From G016756615 sp050958605 (GTDB taxonomy: Bacteria > Pseudomonadota > Alphaproteobacteria > Rhizobiales > Rhizobiaceae): a stretch of DNA of 64,000 bases. Shown here piece after piece: positions 21,719 through 29,647 of this stretch. Location: the NCBI RefSeq assembly GCF_050958605.1, contig NZ_JBJHDO010000002.1, positions 62,001 to 126,000 on the forward strand, read 5' to 3'. The notes under the pieces are model-generated. The model was not told the DNA's origin. It did no database searches and saw nothing but the letters and a program-made list of their open reading frames with translations. Numbering within the stretch: position 1 is the stretch's first letter; the number at the start of each line of letters is the position of its first letter. Both the position numbers and the translations under genes were made by a program.

Positions 21719-22099
21719 TCAGGCCGGTGCGCCGCGCCGCATAAGTGTGAATTGCTGACCGGTCGAGCTCGTGCAGTTGAGCTGGGTGGGGTTGACCAGT
21801 GCGCAATTCACGCTGGACGTGGTCTGGCGGATGAGCGAGCGAACCGTGATGGCAACGGTGCGTGCGTCCGTCTGATGATAGTTGCCGTCGGAGAGCTTGT
21901 TGCCCGTATCCGTGGCGACGGTTTCGAAAAGGCCTCCTGAGAAGCGGGAAATGGCCACGCCGTCCGTGCTGATCCATTCGCCCTCGAAGCCGTTGCGGGC
22001 GGCGGTTCCCATCGGACCTCCGTCCGGTCCGGGAGCCACGCACCCGGCGAGCGTCGCAGCCGCCGCAACGGTTGCCAACATGGCGCGCATCATCGTCAT
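21719..22099 (-). CDS. omp10: Omp10-type outer-membrane lipoprotein
   Basis: This 126-residue lipoprotein starts at ATG 22099 after AGGAGAGG, with an alternative ATG at 22093. The signal peptide ends in the lipobox LAGC, so Cys about 20 would be lipidated. The mature part closely follows the Brucella Omp10 pattern, with GGLFETVATDTGNKLSDGNY, SLIRQTTSSVNCALVNPTQ and LNCTSSTGQQFTL. Two conserved cysteines in CALVNPTQLNC may form a disulfide. In Brucella Omp10 is a surface-exposed minor lipoprotein; its molecular role is not established. Identification is by recalled sequence, without alignment. Confidence 0.85.
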   Translation of the reverse strand: MTMMRAMLATVAAAATLAGCVAPGPDGGPMGTAARNGFEGEWISTDGVAISRFSGGLFETVATDTGNKLSDGNYHQTDARTVAITVRSLIRQTTSSVNCALVNPTQLNCTSSTGQQFTLMRRGAPA

Positions 22100-22157
22100 G
22101 GTCGAATCCTCTCCTGATCCTCAAATTCATTTGCCCGATTTACAGGCGAAAGCAAGG

Positions 22158-22283
22158 CGAGCCTTCCGGCTCGATATCCGAATGCAGCCTCACCCTGTTC
22201 GAAAGAATGAGGTGAGGCTCATCCGGTTCCGGATCTTAAGTTCTTGCGCATTCCGTTATCCCAAAACCGCTGTGCAGTTTTGG
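22158..22283. repeat. Cluster of three stem-loops, including a rhizobial palindrome
   Basis: The gap between the hss stop and the omp10 start holds three hairpins. One is CGAGCC/GGCTCG (22158-22163 with 22168-22173). The second is GCCTCACC/GGTGAGGC (22187-22194 with 22211-22218). The third is CCAAAAC/GTTTTGG (22261-22267 with 22277-22283). The last has the core AAAACCGCT-N2-GCA-N-TTTTG, which recurs at 42104. It lies 12 nt past the hss stop and may end that transcript. Confidence 0.6.
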
Positions 22284-22294
22284 GCGGCATGCTT

Positions 22295-23740
22295 TTAGCG
22301 CACAAGGATGTTTCGGAACTGCCAGGGATCCTTCTCGTCAAGATCCTCGGCGAACAATCCCGGACGGCCGGATAGGGGCGTCCATTCCGTATAGTATCCC
22401 TTCACCGGTCCGAGATAGGGGGACTGCACTTCAAGGCAGCGCCGGAAATCCATCTCGTCGGTTTCCACGATGCCGGCTTCAGGATGCTCGAGGGCCCAAA
22501 CCATGCCGGCCAGCACGGCGGAGGAGACCTGAAGGCCGGTGGCGTTCTGATAAGGAGCGAGCTTGCGCGCCTGGTCGAGCGACAATTGCGAGCCGTACCA
22601 GTAGGCGTTGCGGTCGTGGCCGTAGAGCAGCACGCCGAGTTCGTCCGCACCGTCGACCAGTTCGTTTTCGTCGAGTACATGCTGCACCGGCTGGGGCTTT
22701 CCGGCCGCGCCGAACATCTCGTTCAGCGACAGCACAGCGTCGTTGCAGGGATGATAGGCATAATGGCAGGTCGGTCGGTACTGCACCTTGCCCTTCTTTG
22801 ATCTGACCGTGAAATAGTCGGCGATCGAGATCGACTCGTTGTGCGTCACGAGGAAGCCGTATTGCGGCCCAGGGGTTGGGCACCAGGTGCGCACCCGTGT
22901 ATTGGCGCCGGGCTGTTCGAGATAGATCGCGGCCTTGGAACCGCTGTTCTGCTTTTTCGCATTCTTGGGCATCCACTTCTCATGCGTGCCCCAACCGAGC
23001 TCGGCGGGTTGCAGGCCTTCCGATACGAAGCCTTCCACCGACCAGGTGTTCCAGAACACGTTGAGGGGCTTGGGTTTCTTGGTCCGCTGGGTGTCGCGCT
23101 CGGCAATGTGGATGCCCTTCACGCCCACCTTCTTCATGAGCCGCGCCCAGGCTTCGCGGTCGTCCTGCGCCGGCTCGTTGAAGTCGACGCCAAGATCTTT
23201 GGCGAGATCTACCAGGGCCTGCTTCACGAACCAGGACACCATGCCGGGATTGGCGCCGCAACAGGAAACGGCCGTAGTGCCGCCGGGGTTCTTCTCCTTT
23301 TCGCGGCGTACCGTCTCGCGCAGCGCGTAGTTGGTGCGTGAGGCGTTGTCGGCCTTGTCATCGAAATAGAAGCCGAGCCACGGTTCGACGACCGTGTCGA
23401 CATAAAGCACGCCGAGCTTGCGACAGAGCTTCATCAGATCCAGCGAGGAGGTGTCGATGGAGAGATTCACGCAGAAACCCTGGCCGTCGCCCTTGGTCAA
23501 AAGTGGTGTCAGAAGTTTCTTGTAGTTGTCCTTGGTCACCGCCTCGTGGACGAAGGCGATGCCACGGTCGTCGAGGAGCTTGCGGTTGGCATCGTTCGGA
23601 TCGATCACGACCATGCGAGACTTGTCGTATTTGAAATGACGTTCGATGAGCGGCAAGGTGCCGCGGCCGATCGACCCGAAGCCGATCATCACGATGGGGC
23701 CGGTTATTTCGCCGTAGACCGGCCACTCCGTTTTCGCCAT
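22295..23740 (-). CDS. hss: Homospermidine synthase
   Basis: This 481-residue NAD-dependent enzyme condenses two putrescines (or putrescine and spermidine) to homospermidine, the characteristic rhizobial polyamine. ATG 23740 follows AGGAG. The N-terminal Rossmann motif is PIVMIGFGSIGRGTLPLIER. Family motifs include VVIDPNDANRKLLDDRG, LGVLYVDTVVEPWLGFY, CCGANPGMVSWFVKQAL and NVFWNTWSVEGFVSEG. The putrescine comes from the ornithine decarboxylase at 43.8 kb in this window, so two steps of one pathway are present but unlinked. A 350-nt upstream region without genes could hold a long leader. Confidence 0.95.
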   Translation of the reverse strand: MAKTEWPVYGEITGPIVMIGFGSIGRGTLPLIERHFKYDKSRMVVIDPNDANRKLLDDRGIAFVHEAVTKDNYKKLLTPLLTKGDGQGFCVNLSIDTSSLDLMKLCRKLGVLYVDTVVEPWLGFYFDDKADNASRTNYALRETVRREKEKNPGGTTAVSCCGANPGMVSWFVKQALVDLAKDLGVDFNEPAQDDREAWARLMKKVGVKGIHIAERDTQRTKKPKPLNVFWNTWSVEGFVSEGLQPAELGWGTHEKWMPKNAKKQNSGSKAAIYLEQPGANTRVRTWCPTPGPQYGFLVTHNESISIADYFTVRSKKGKVQYRPTCHYAYHPCNDAVLSLNEMFGAAGKPQPVQHVLDENELVDGADELGVLLYGHDRNAYWYGSQLSLDQARKLAPYQNATGLQVSSAVLAGMVWALEHPEAGIVETDEMDFRRCLEVQSPYLGPVKGYYTEWTPLSGRPGLFAEDLDEKDPWQFRNILVR

Positions 23741-24090
23741 TTACAGATACTCCTGTGTTGCTGGGCCGCCCCATTGTAAGATGAGATTGGAACGTTCCCT
23801 CTTCGCCCCAATCTCCGCCAGTGTCGGCGCTAAAACACGAATCCGCGTCACAATAAAGAAGATTTCGCGCTGCGGCTGTGGGTCGAAGGTCAACTTGCTT
23901 TCGATGCGATACCGCGCAGCGCGCGGACCAGGAGCCCACGCGTATCGGCAACCCATCCATCCAACGTTGCAGAACGACGTGGCCGAACGGCAGTGGCAGC
24001 AGCCTTCATCCGCTTGTATCGTACCGCCGAGATGCGTGAATCCGACGGGTTCTTCATGGACGGAAGTGGCCGGCAGACCTGCAGCGTGCA
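23741..24090 (-). promoter_or_regulatory. Upstream region of hss with leader hairpin
   Basis: This 350-bp stretch between pabC and hss contains no credible gene. Close to hss, GAGATTGG (23783-23790) and CCAATCTC (23808-23815) pair perfectly around a 17-nt loop that contains the palindrome GGAACGTTCC, about 45-75 nt before the hss start. A second palindrome, CCGCGC-GCGCGG, lies near 23920. The region could carry a polyamine-responsive leader, but no known riboswitch class was recognised. Confidence 0.35.
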
Positions 24091-24759
24091 TCAATCCGTG
24101 GCGATTGCTGCCGGGATCAGCCCGCGGAGCGAGTTGCCGACAAAGATGGATTTGGCGATGGCGAGGTCGTGGGGCAGGAGATCTGCCTCCACTGCACGGC
24201 CTTGTTCGATAAGCTCGCCGCGCAGGACACCCGGCAGCAGCCCGTTGGCCAGTGCCGGTGTCAGGAGCGGCCTGCCGTTCCCAAGGTCGAGGAAAAGATT
24301 GGTTATCGTTCCCTCGCAGAGCTTTCCCTGACCATTGAGCAGGATGACCTCGTCCGCTTCTTCCACGGTGAATTCGAGCCTGGCCGCCTGAAAGACATCG
24401 CGCCTGGACGTCTTGTGGCGGAGCAGCGGGTCAGCCGCATCGAGACGCGTGTCCGCCACTCGCAACCTCCAGATCGTCCCGGAAGGGATAGGCTCGAAGG
24501 GATGGGAGGTGCATGCGACGTCACCGGCGTGGGAGAGCGTCAGGCGGATGCGCAGCGGCGTTCGTCCGCCGGCAGCGGAAGCGAGCGCATGCTCCACAGC
24601 AGGCGTGTCATGCCGGAAGCCCAGCGCGTCGGCCGAGGCTTGCAGCCGTGCGCGGTGACGTTCGATCCGCACGAAACCTGTTGCGGGCTCCCAGCGCAGC
24701 GTCTCTATCAATTCGTAGTCAGCGCCGTTCCTGTCGCGTAGCGCGCTTTCAGAAGACAT
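24091..24759 (-). CDS. pabC: Aminotransferase class IV, probable 4-amino-4-deoxychorismate lyase
   Basis: This 222-residue fold-type IV PLP enzyme should release p-aminobenzoate and pyruvate from 4-amino-4-deoxychorismate. The PLP lysine lies in LLRHKTSRRDVF. EADEVILLNGQGKLCEGTIT matches the conserved Glu/Asn loop, and LLPGVLRGELIEQG is the family's C-terminal helix. The protein is about 50 residues shorter than E. coli PabC, with a reduced N-terminal lobe, as in many alphaproteobacteria. Its ATG lies 52 bp inside pabB, so the two are translationally coupled. The neighbour makes PabC by far the best call over other class IV aminotransferases. Confidence 0.88.
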   Translation of the reverse strand: MSSESALRDRNGADYELIETLRWEPATGFVRIERHRARLQASADALGFRHDTPAVEHALASAAGGRTPLRIRLTLSHAGDVACTSHPFEPIPSGTIWRLRVADTRLDAADPLLRHKTSRRDVFQAARLEFTVEEADEVILLNGQGKLCEGTITNLFLDLGNGRPLLTPALANGLLPGVLRGELIEQGRAVEADLLPHDLAIAKSIFVGNSLRGLIPAAIATD

Positions 24760-25880
24760 TCCGCATATTCCGCTTCCGCTGATGAATCGAAGACGATACC
24801 GCCGCCGACGTTGAAAACCGCATCACCTCCGGAATAGAGCGAAATGGTGCGGATGGCGACGTTGAAGCGCATGCGGCCGCTGGGTTCGATCCACCCGATA
24901 GCGCCGCAATAGACATCGCGTGGCCGCCCCTCCAATTCATGCAGGATTTCCATAGCGCGGATTTTCGGCGCGCCGGTGATGGAGCCACAAGGGAAAAGCG
25001 CCGCGAAGATCTGGCTGATGGTGGCGTTCGGCAGCAGCTTCGCGCGAACCCGGCTCACCATCTGGTGCACCGTGGCGTAGCTCTCGACCCGGAAGAGTTC
25101 CGGAACGTCGAGCGTCCCGACCTCCGTGACCAGAGAAATGTCGTTACGCAGAAGGTCGACGATCATCCGGTTCTCGGCCTGATTCTTCGGATCGTTCTGC
25201 AGGAACTCCCTGAGCCGCGCGTCCTCCGCCGGCGTCTTGCCGCGCGGCGCGGTACCCTTCATTGGATGAGTCTCGATCCAGCCGTCGGCTCCGACCTCGA
25301 AGAACAACTCGGGCGACCGGGAGAGCACGACGGGATTGCCCAGCGAAACCAGGGCGCCGTATTTTACCCTCTGGCGTGCCGCCAGGGCATGGAAGGCCGC
25401 AAGTGGATCGCCGCTCCAGTGGGCGTCGATCGGGAAGGTCAGGTTGGCCTGGTAGCAATCGCCTTCGCGCAGATGCTGGTGCAGGCGTCTGAAGCGTTTT
25501 TCGTAAGCCTCGAACGACCATGCCGGTCTGGGATCGAAGACCGGGCCATTGCTCGTCACCCTGCCGGGCGGCGGCAGGGTGTTGTCGGAAGGGCCGTCGA
25601 ACACGCCGATGCAGGCGAGGGGGGCGCGGCGTCCGGCCGGCAGGATCGGACGGAGCTTGGGTTCGAACAGATAGCCCGCCTCGTAGGAGAAATAGCCGGC
25701 GAGCCATTTCCCCTCGGCATGCGCGGCCTCCGCCGCCGCAAGCAGGGCGTCGAACTGCTCGGGCGTGTCGGCGCTCAGGATCGTCGAAGGTCGGTCGAAC
25801 AGGAGTTCGGCGCCTGTGAAGTCGTCGCGGAAGAGGACGAAGGGGGATGCCGGCATTGCTGTCATCGCGTCTGACGGCAT
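24708..25880 (-). CDS. pabB: Aminodeoxychorismate synthase component I
   Basis: This 390-residue chorismate-binding enzyme makes 4-amino-4-deoxychorismate from chorismate with ammonia from a glutaminase partner, for folate synthesis. Motifs include WIETHPMKGTAPRGKTP (with the lysine of the PIKGT-type motif), QAENRMIVDLLRNDIS, PCGSITGAPKIRAMEIL and YCGAIGWIEPSGRMRFNVAI. It is shorter than E. coli PabB because the N-terminal region is reduced. ATG 25880, 25865 and 25856 are all possible starts and no clear SD decides. It begins 7 nt after the pepF stop and overlaps pabC. The glutaminase gene pabA is not in the window. Confidence 0.92.
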   Translation of the reverse strand: MPSDAMTAMPASPFVLFRDDFTGAELLFDRPSTILSADTPEQFDALLAAAEAAHAEGKWLAGYFSYEAGYLFEPKLRPILPAGRRAPLACIGVFDGPSDNTLPPPGRVTSNGPVFDPRPAWSFEAYEKRFRRLHQHLREGDCYQANLTFPIDAHWSGDPLAAFHALAARQRVKYGALVSLGNPVVLSRSPELFFEVGADGWIETHPMKGTAPRGKTPAEDARLREFLQNDPKNQAENRMIVDLLRNDISLVTEVGTLDVPELFRVESYATVHQMVSRVRAKLLPNATISQIFAALFPCGSITGAPKIRAMEILHELEGRPRDVYCGAIGWIEPSGRMRFNVAIRTISLYSGGDAVFNVGGGIVFDSSAEAEYAECLLKARYATGTALTTN

Positions 25881-25887
25881 CTGGTTA

Positions 25888-27735
25888 TCAATCGAGCGCT
25901 TCGAGTTCGTCGATCAGGCCGCCGATCACCGCGAGCCCGCCCTGCCAGAATCCTGGGTCGCTGGCGTCCAGGCCAAAGGGGGCGAGAAGCTCCGAATGGT
26001 GCTTGGTGCCGCCGGCCCTGAGCATCTCGAAATATTTCTCTTGAAATCCCCGTTCCGCATTCTGGTAGACCGCGTAGAGGGAGTTCACCAGGCAGTCGCC
26101 GAAGGCGTAGGCATAGACGTAGAAGGGCGAATGGATGAAGTGAGGGATGTAGGACCAGAAGGTCTCGTATCCCTGGCGCAGCTTTATCGCCGGGCCCAGG
26201 CTCTCCGCCTGCACCTCCAGCCAGAACTCGCCGATCCTGTCGGCGGTGAGCTCGCCATTGCGCCTCTCGGTGTGCACCTTGCGTTCGAATTCATAGAAGG
26301 CGATCTGGCGCACCACCGTGTTGATCATGTCCTCGACCTTCTGGGCGAGCATGGCCTTGCGTTCGCGCCGGTCCGTGGTGCGGTCGAGCAGGGAGCGGAA
26401 CGTCAGCATCTCGCCGAACACCGAGGCAGTCTCGGCAAGCGTGAGCGGCGTCGCGGACATCAGCGCTCCCTGGCCGCCCGCCAGGACCTGATGGACCCCG
26501 TGTCCGAGCTCATGTGCGAGCGTCATCACATCGCGCGGCTTGCCCATATAGTTGAGCAGCACATAGGGATGGACAGACGGTACGGTTGGATGCGCGAAGG
26601 CGCCTGGCGCCTTGCCCGGGCGCACCGCCGCGTCGATCCAGCTCTTTTCGAAGAACGTGCCGGCGATTTCCGCCATCTTCGGCGAGAAAGCCGCATAGGC
26701 GGAAAGCACCGTGTCCTTGGCCTCGTTCCAGCCGATCGTCGCCTTCGGGGTTTCCGGTAGCGGCGCGTTGCGATCCCAATGGTTCAGCGCGTCCATGCCG
26801 AGCCACTTCGCCTTCATGGCGTAATAGCGGTGGGAAAGGCGCGGATAGGCCTCGTGGACGGCCTCGGCGAGGGCGTTCACCACATCGCGCTCGACCCGGT
26901 TCGCCAGATGTCGGGAATCGGCGATGTCCTCGAAGCCGCGCCAGCGATCGGAGATCTCCTTGTCCTTGGCCAGCGTGTTGGTGATGAGCGTGAAGGTCCG
27001 CAGGTTCTTCTTGAAGGTCTCGGCCAGCGCCTCCGCCGCCTTGCGCCGAACCTCCCCATCTGCGTCCTGGAGCTTGTTCAGCGTCGGCTCGAGCGTCAGC
27101 TCTTCCCCGTCGACTTCAAAGCGCAGGTCCGTCATGGTTTCGTCGAAGAGCCGATTCCAGGCGCCGCGGCCCGTCACGGACTTCTCGTGGAAAAGCTGCT
27201 CGATGCGATCCTCGAGCTGGTATGGCTTGTCCTTCCTGAGGTCGAGCACCCAGGGGCGATAGTGTCCGAAGGACGGGTCGGCGTCGAGCGCGGCCGCGAT
27301 CAGCGCGTCGTCGACGAGGTTGAGCTCCAGGGTGAAGAACAGCAGATGCTTGCTGGCATCCGTCATCCGTTCCTGGATGTCGCCATAAAGCTTGGCGCGC
27401 TTCGGGTCCGAAGTGTTTCCCGCATAAAGCAGGCCCGCATAAGAGGCGATGCGGCCGATCAGTTCCTCCAGCGCCTCGTATTCGCGCAGAGCCTCGCCGA
27501 GGCTCCCGTCCTTGCCTTTCCCCGCCTCGGATGCCAGGCGGCCTTTCCAGCGTGTCTCGAATTCGGCAGCCTGGGCGGCCGCCTTCGCCATGTCCTGGGA
27601 GAGTTCCGGCGCTTCCATGCCGGAATAGAGGTCGCCGAGATTCCATTCGGGCAGGCTGCCGAGCGTGGAAGCCTCGGCGGGCTGCGATTTCACCTGGGCG
27701 GCGGGCGATGCCGCCGGATTCGAAGCATTGGACAT
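25888..27735 (-). CDS. pepF: Oligoendopeptidase F, M3 family metallopeptidase
   Basis: This 615-residue cytoplasmic zinc endopeptidase degrades short peptides. The zinc site LAHELGHGVHQ is the HExxH motif of family M3, with a downstream Glu in LAETASVFGEML as the third ligand. An N-terminal helical domain (about residues 60-320) includes LLYAGNTSDPKRAKLYGDIQ, typical of PepF. The ATG at 27735 follows GGAAGG. The first 30 residues are a poorly conserved Ala/Ser/Pro tail. It heads a pepF-pabB-pabC operon and is divergent from the regulator gene. Confidence 0.94.
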   Translation of the reverse strand: MSNASNPAASPAAQVKSQPAEASTLGSLPEWNLGDLYSGMEAPELSQDMAKAAAQAAEFETRWKGRLASEAGKGKDGSLGEALREYEALEELIGRIASYAGLLYAGNTSDPKRAKLYGDIQERMTDASKHLLFFTLELNLVDDALIAAALDADPSFGHYRPWVLDLRKDKPYQLEDRIEQLFHEKSVTGRGAWNRLFDETMTDLRFEVDGEELTLEPTLNKLQDADGEVRRKAAEALAETFKKNLRTFTLITNTLAKDKEISDRWRGFEDIADSRHLANRVERDVVNALAEAVHEAYPRLSHRYYAMKAKWLGMDALNHWDRNAPLPETPKATIGWNEAKDTVLSAYAAFSPKMAEIAGTFFEKSWIDAAVRPGKAPGAFAHPTVPSVHPYVLLNYMGKPRDVMTLAHELGHGVHQVLAGGQGALMSATPLTLAETASVFGEMLTFRSLLDRTTDRRERKAMLAQKVEDMINTVVRQIAFYEFERKVHTERRNGELTADRIGEFWLEVQAESLGPAIKLRQGYETFWSYIPHFIHSPFYVYAYAFGDCLVNSLYAVYQNAERGFQEKYFEMLRAGGTKHHSELLAPFGLDASDPGFWQGGLAVIGGLIDELEALD

Positions 27736-27876
27736 TTCGGGCCTTCCGTTTCGGATCGGCCGACAATCGAACCCGGAAAGGTTTCGTTCACCGGCTTTTT
27801 TGAAAGCTTATTTAGAACCCCGTGCGAAGTTGATCCAGACAACAACCATCCGCGTTTCGCCGATTTCCCGTTTTTC

Positions 27877-29382
27877 ATGGCAGGTCCCATCCTCATTGTA
27901 GACGACGATCCCGTCCAGCGCCGGCTCCTCGAGGCCGCGGTGACGAGGTTCGGTCACGACACGGTTGTCGTCGACGGCGGTGAAGCGGCACTCGCCGCGC
28001 TGGAGCGTTCCCCTGGCCGCGATGCCTCGGTGGTCATCCTCGACCTGATGATGCCGGGCATGAACGGCAACCAGGTCCTGCTGGCGATGCGCGAGCGCGG
28101 CTTCGACATGCCGGTGATCGTGCAGACTGCGCAGGGCGGCATCGACACCGTCGTGACCGCGATGCGTGCCGGCGCGTTCGACTTCGTCGTCAAGCCGGCC
28201 TCTCCCGACCGCCTCCAGGCTGCGATCGCCAGCGCCCTCAAGGTCGAGGCCGTCGGCGAGCAGAGCCGCCGGGCGCGCAGGCCGTCGGGCGGAGCGATGA
28301 CCTTCAAGGATCTCGTCACCCGCAGCGAGACCATGGAGCGTGTGATCCGGCTCGGTCGCAAGGCGGCGGCCTCTAACATCCCGATCCTGATCGAGGGCGA
28401 ATCGGGCGTCGGCAAGGAAATGGTGGCGCGCGCCATCCAGGGATCGGGAGACCGGCGGACCAAGCCCTTCGTGACCGTGAATTGCGGCGCTATTCCCGAC
28501 AATCTCGTGGAGAGCATCCTGTTCGGCCACGAGAAGGGTGCTTTCACAGGGGCGACGGAAAAACACACGGGAAAGTTCGTCGAAGCCCATTCAGGGACCC
28601 TGTTCCTCGACGAGATCGGCGACCTGCCTCCTGATGTCCAGGTCAAGCTGCTGCGCGCCGTGCAGGAAGGAGAGGTCGATCCCGTCGGTGCGCGGTCGAC
28701 AGTGAAGGTCGACATCAGGCTGATTTCCGCCACGCATCGCAACCTCCTGCAGCAGGTGAAGGACGGAAAGTTCCGGGAAGATCTGTTCTATCGCCTGAAT
28801 GTCTTTCCCATCTTCGTGCCGCCGCTGCGCGACCGCCGTGATGATATCCCGCTGCTGGTCGGCCATTTCATGACGCGCGTGGGCGCGCCGGGAGTGGGGA
28901 GAATCGGGGCGATCTCCGGCGAAGCGCTGTCGCTGCTCCAGGCCTATGACTGGCCGGGCAATGTGCGCCAGCTCGAGAACGCCGTATTGCGGGCTTCCGT
29001 CCTCTGCGATGGCGACGTGCTGACAGTAGAGGACTTTCCGCAGATACGGGCCCAAGTCGAGGGGATCGAGCTCGATTTCGTCCCACCGGTGCGCTTGGGA
29101 ATCCCTGAGGAAGCGATCGAGATCAGGAACGTTGTGCCCCGCGCGGCGCCAATCACGGCGGAGCGCCAGTTCGGCATCCTCCGGGCCTTGGACGATCGTG
29201 GCAATGTCCGAACGCTTGCCGATGTCGAACTCGAGATGATCAAGCTCGCCATCGAGCACTACAACGGCCAGATGAGCGAAGTCGCCCGCCGCTTGGGAAT
29301 CGGCCGCTCGACTCTTTATCGAAAGCTCAGGGAATACGGCATAGACCCGGAGCGGGGGCGCGTCGACCGGCCGAGTTCCTGA
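27877..29382 (+). CDS. NtrC-family sigma-54-dependent response regulator, orphan
   Basis: This 501-residue protein is a two-component activator of sigma-54 promoters. ATG 27877 begins the receiver domain (MAGPILIVDDDPVQRRLLEA); the reading frame extends far upstream, but only as a shadow of pepF. The phosphoacceptor Asp lies in VVILDLMMPGMNGNQ, and the conserved Lys in FVVKPASPDR. The AAA+ domain (about residues 145-370) has Walker A EGESGVGKEM, the sigma-54 contact loop EKGAFTGATEK, and Walker B TLFLDEIGDLP. A Fis-type helix-turn-helix closes it (MSEVARRLGIGRSTLYRKLREYG). No sensor kinase is adjacent, so its input and targets are unknown. Confidence 0.93.
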   Translation: MAGPILIVDDDPVQRRLLEAAVTRFGHDTVVVDGGEAALAALERSPGRDASVVILDLMMPGMNGNQVLLAMRERGFDMPVIVQTAQGGIDTVVTAMRAGAFDFVVKPASPDRLQAAIASALKVEAVGEQSRRARRPSGGAMTFKDLVTRSETMERVIRLGRKAAASNIPILIEGESGVGKEMVARAIQGSGDRRTKPFVTVNCGAIPDNLVESILFGHEKGAFTGATEKHTGKFVEAHSGTLFLDEIGDLPPDVQVKLLRAVQEGEVDPVGARSTVKVDIRLISATHRNLLQQVKDGKFREDLFYRLNVFPIFVPPLRDRRDDIPLLVGHFMTRVGAPGVGRIGAISGEALSLLQAYDWPGNVRQLENAVLRASVLCDGDVLTVEDFPQIRAQVEGIELDFVPPVRLGIPEEAIEIRNVVPRAAPITAERQFGILRALDDRGNVRTLADVELEMIKLAIEHYNGQMSEVARRLGIGRSTLYRKLREYGIDPERGRVDRPSS

Positions 29383-29647
29383 CGCTCCTCGACTGCTTGC
29401 CTGGCGAGGCGCCGGTTGGTTGGTTTCGGCGAATCAACTGTGACATCCGCCACATTTTTCAGTGTAAATATTTCATTTACCTTGATTCGGCCGGTAGCAT
29501 TTTGGCCAGTTTGCCGCCATTCTCTGACCGCATTTCGGCTTCAATAAGCTCTGATTAACCATTAGGATCGATAGTCGGATGGTGCTTCCAAATCATCCGG
29601 GCATCAAATCCGGGGACAAAAACGGCAATCTGTAAGGCCTTTTTGAT

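Noticed and set aside
23781..24212. 143-residue plus-strand ORF upstream of hss
   Set aside because: No RBS, no recognisable motif, and it runs into pabC antisense; the region is more likely the hss leader.
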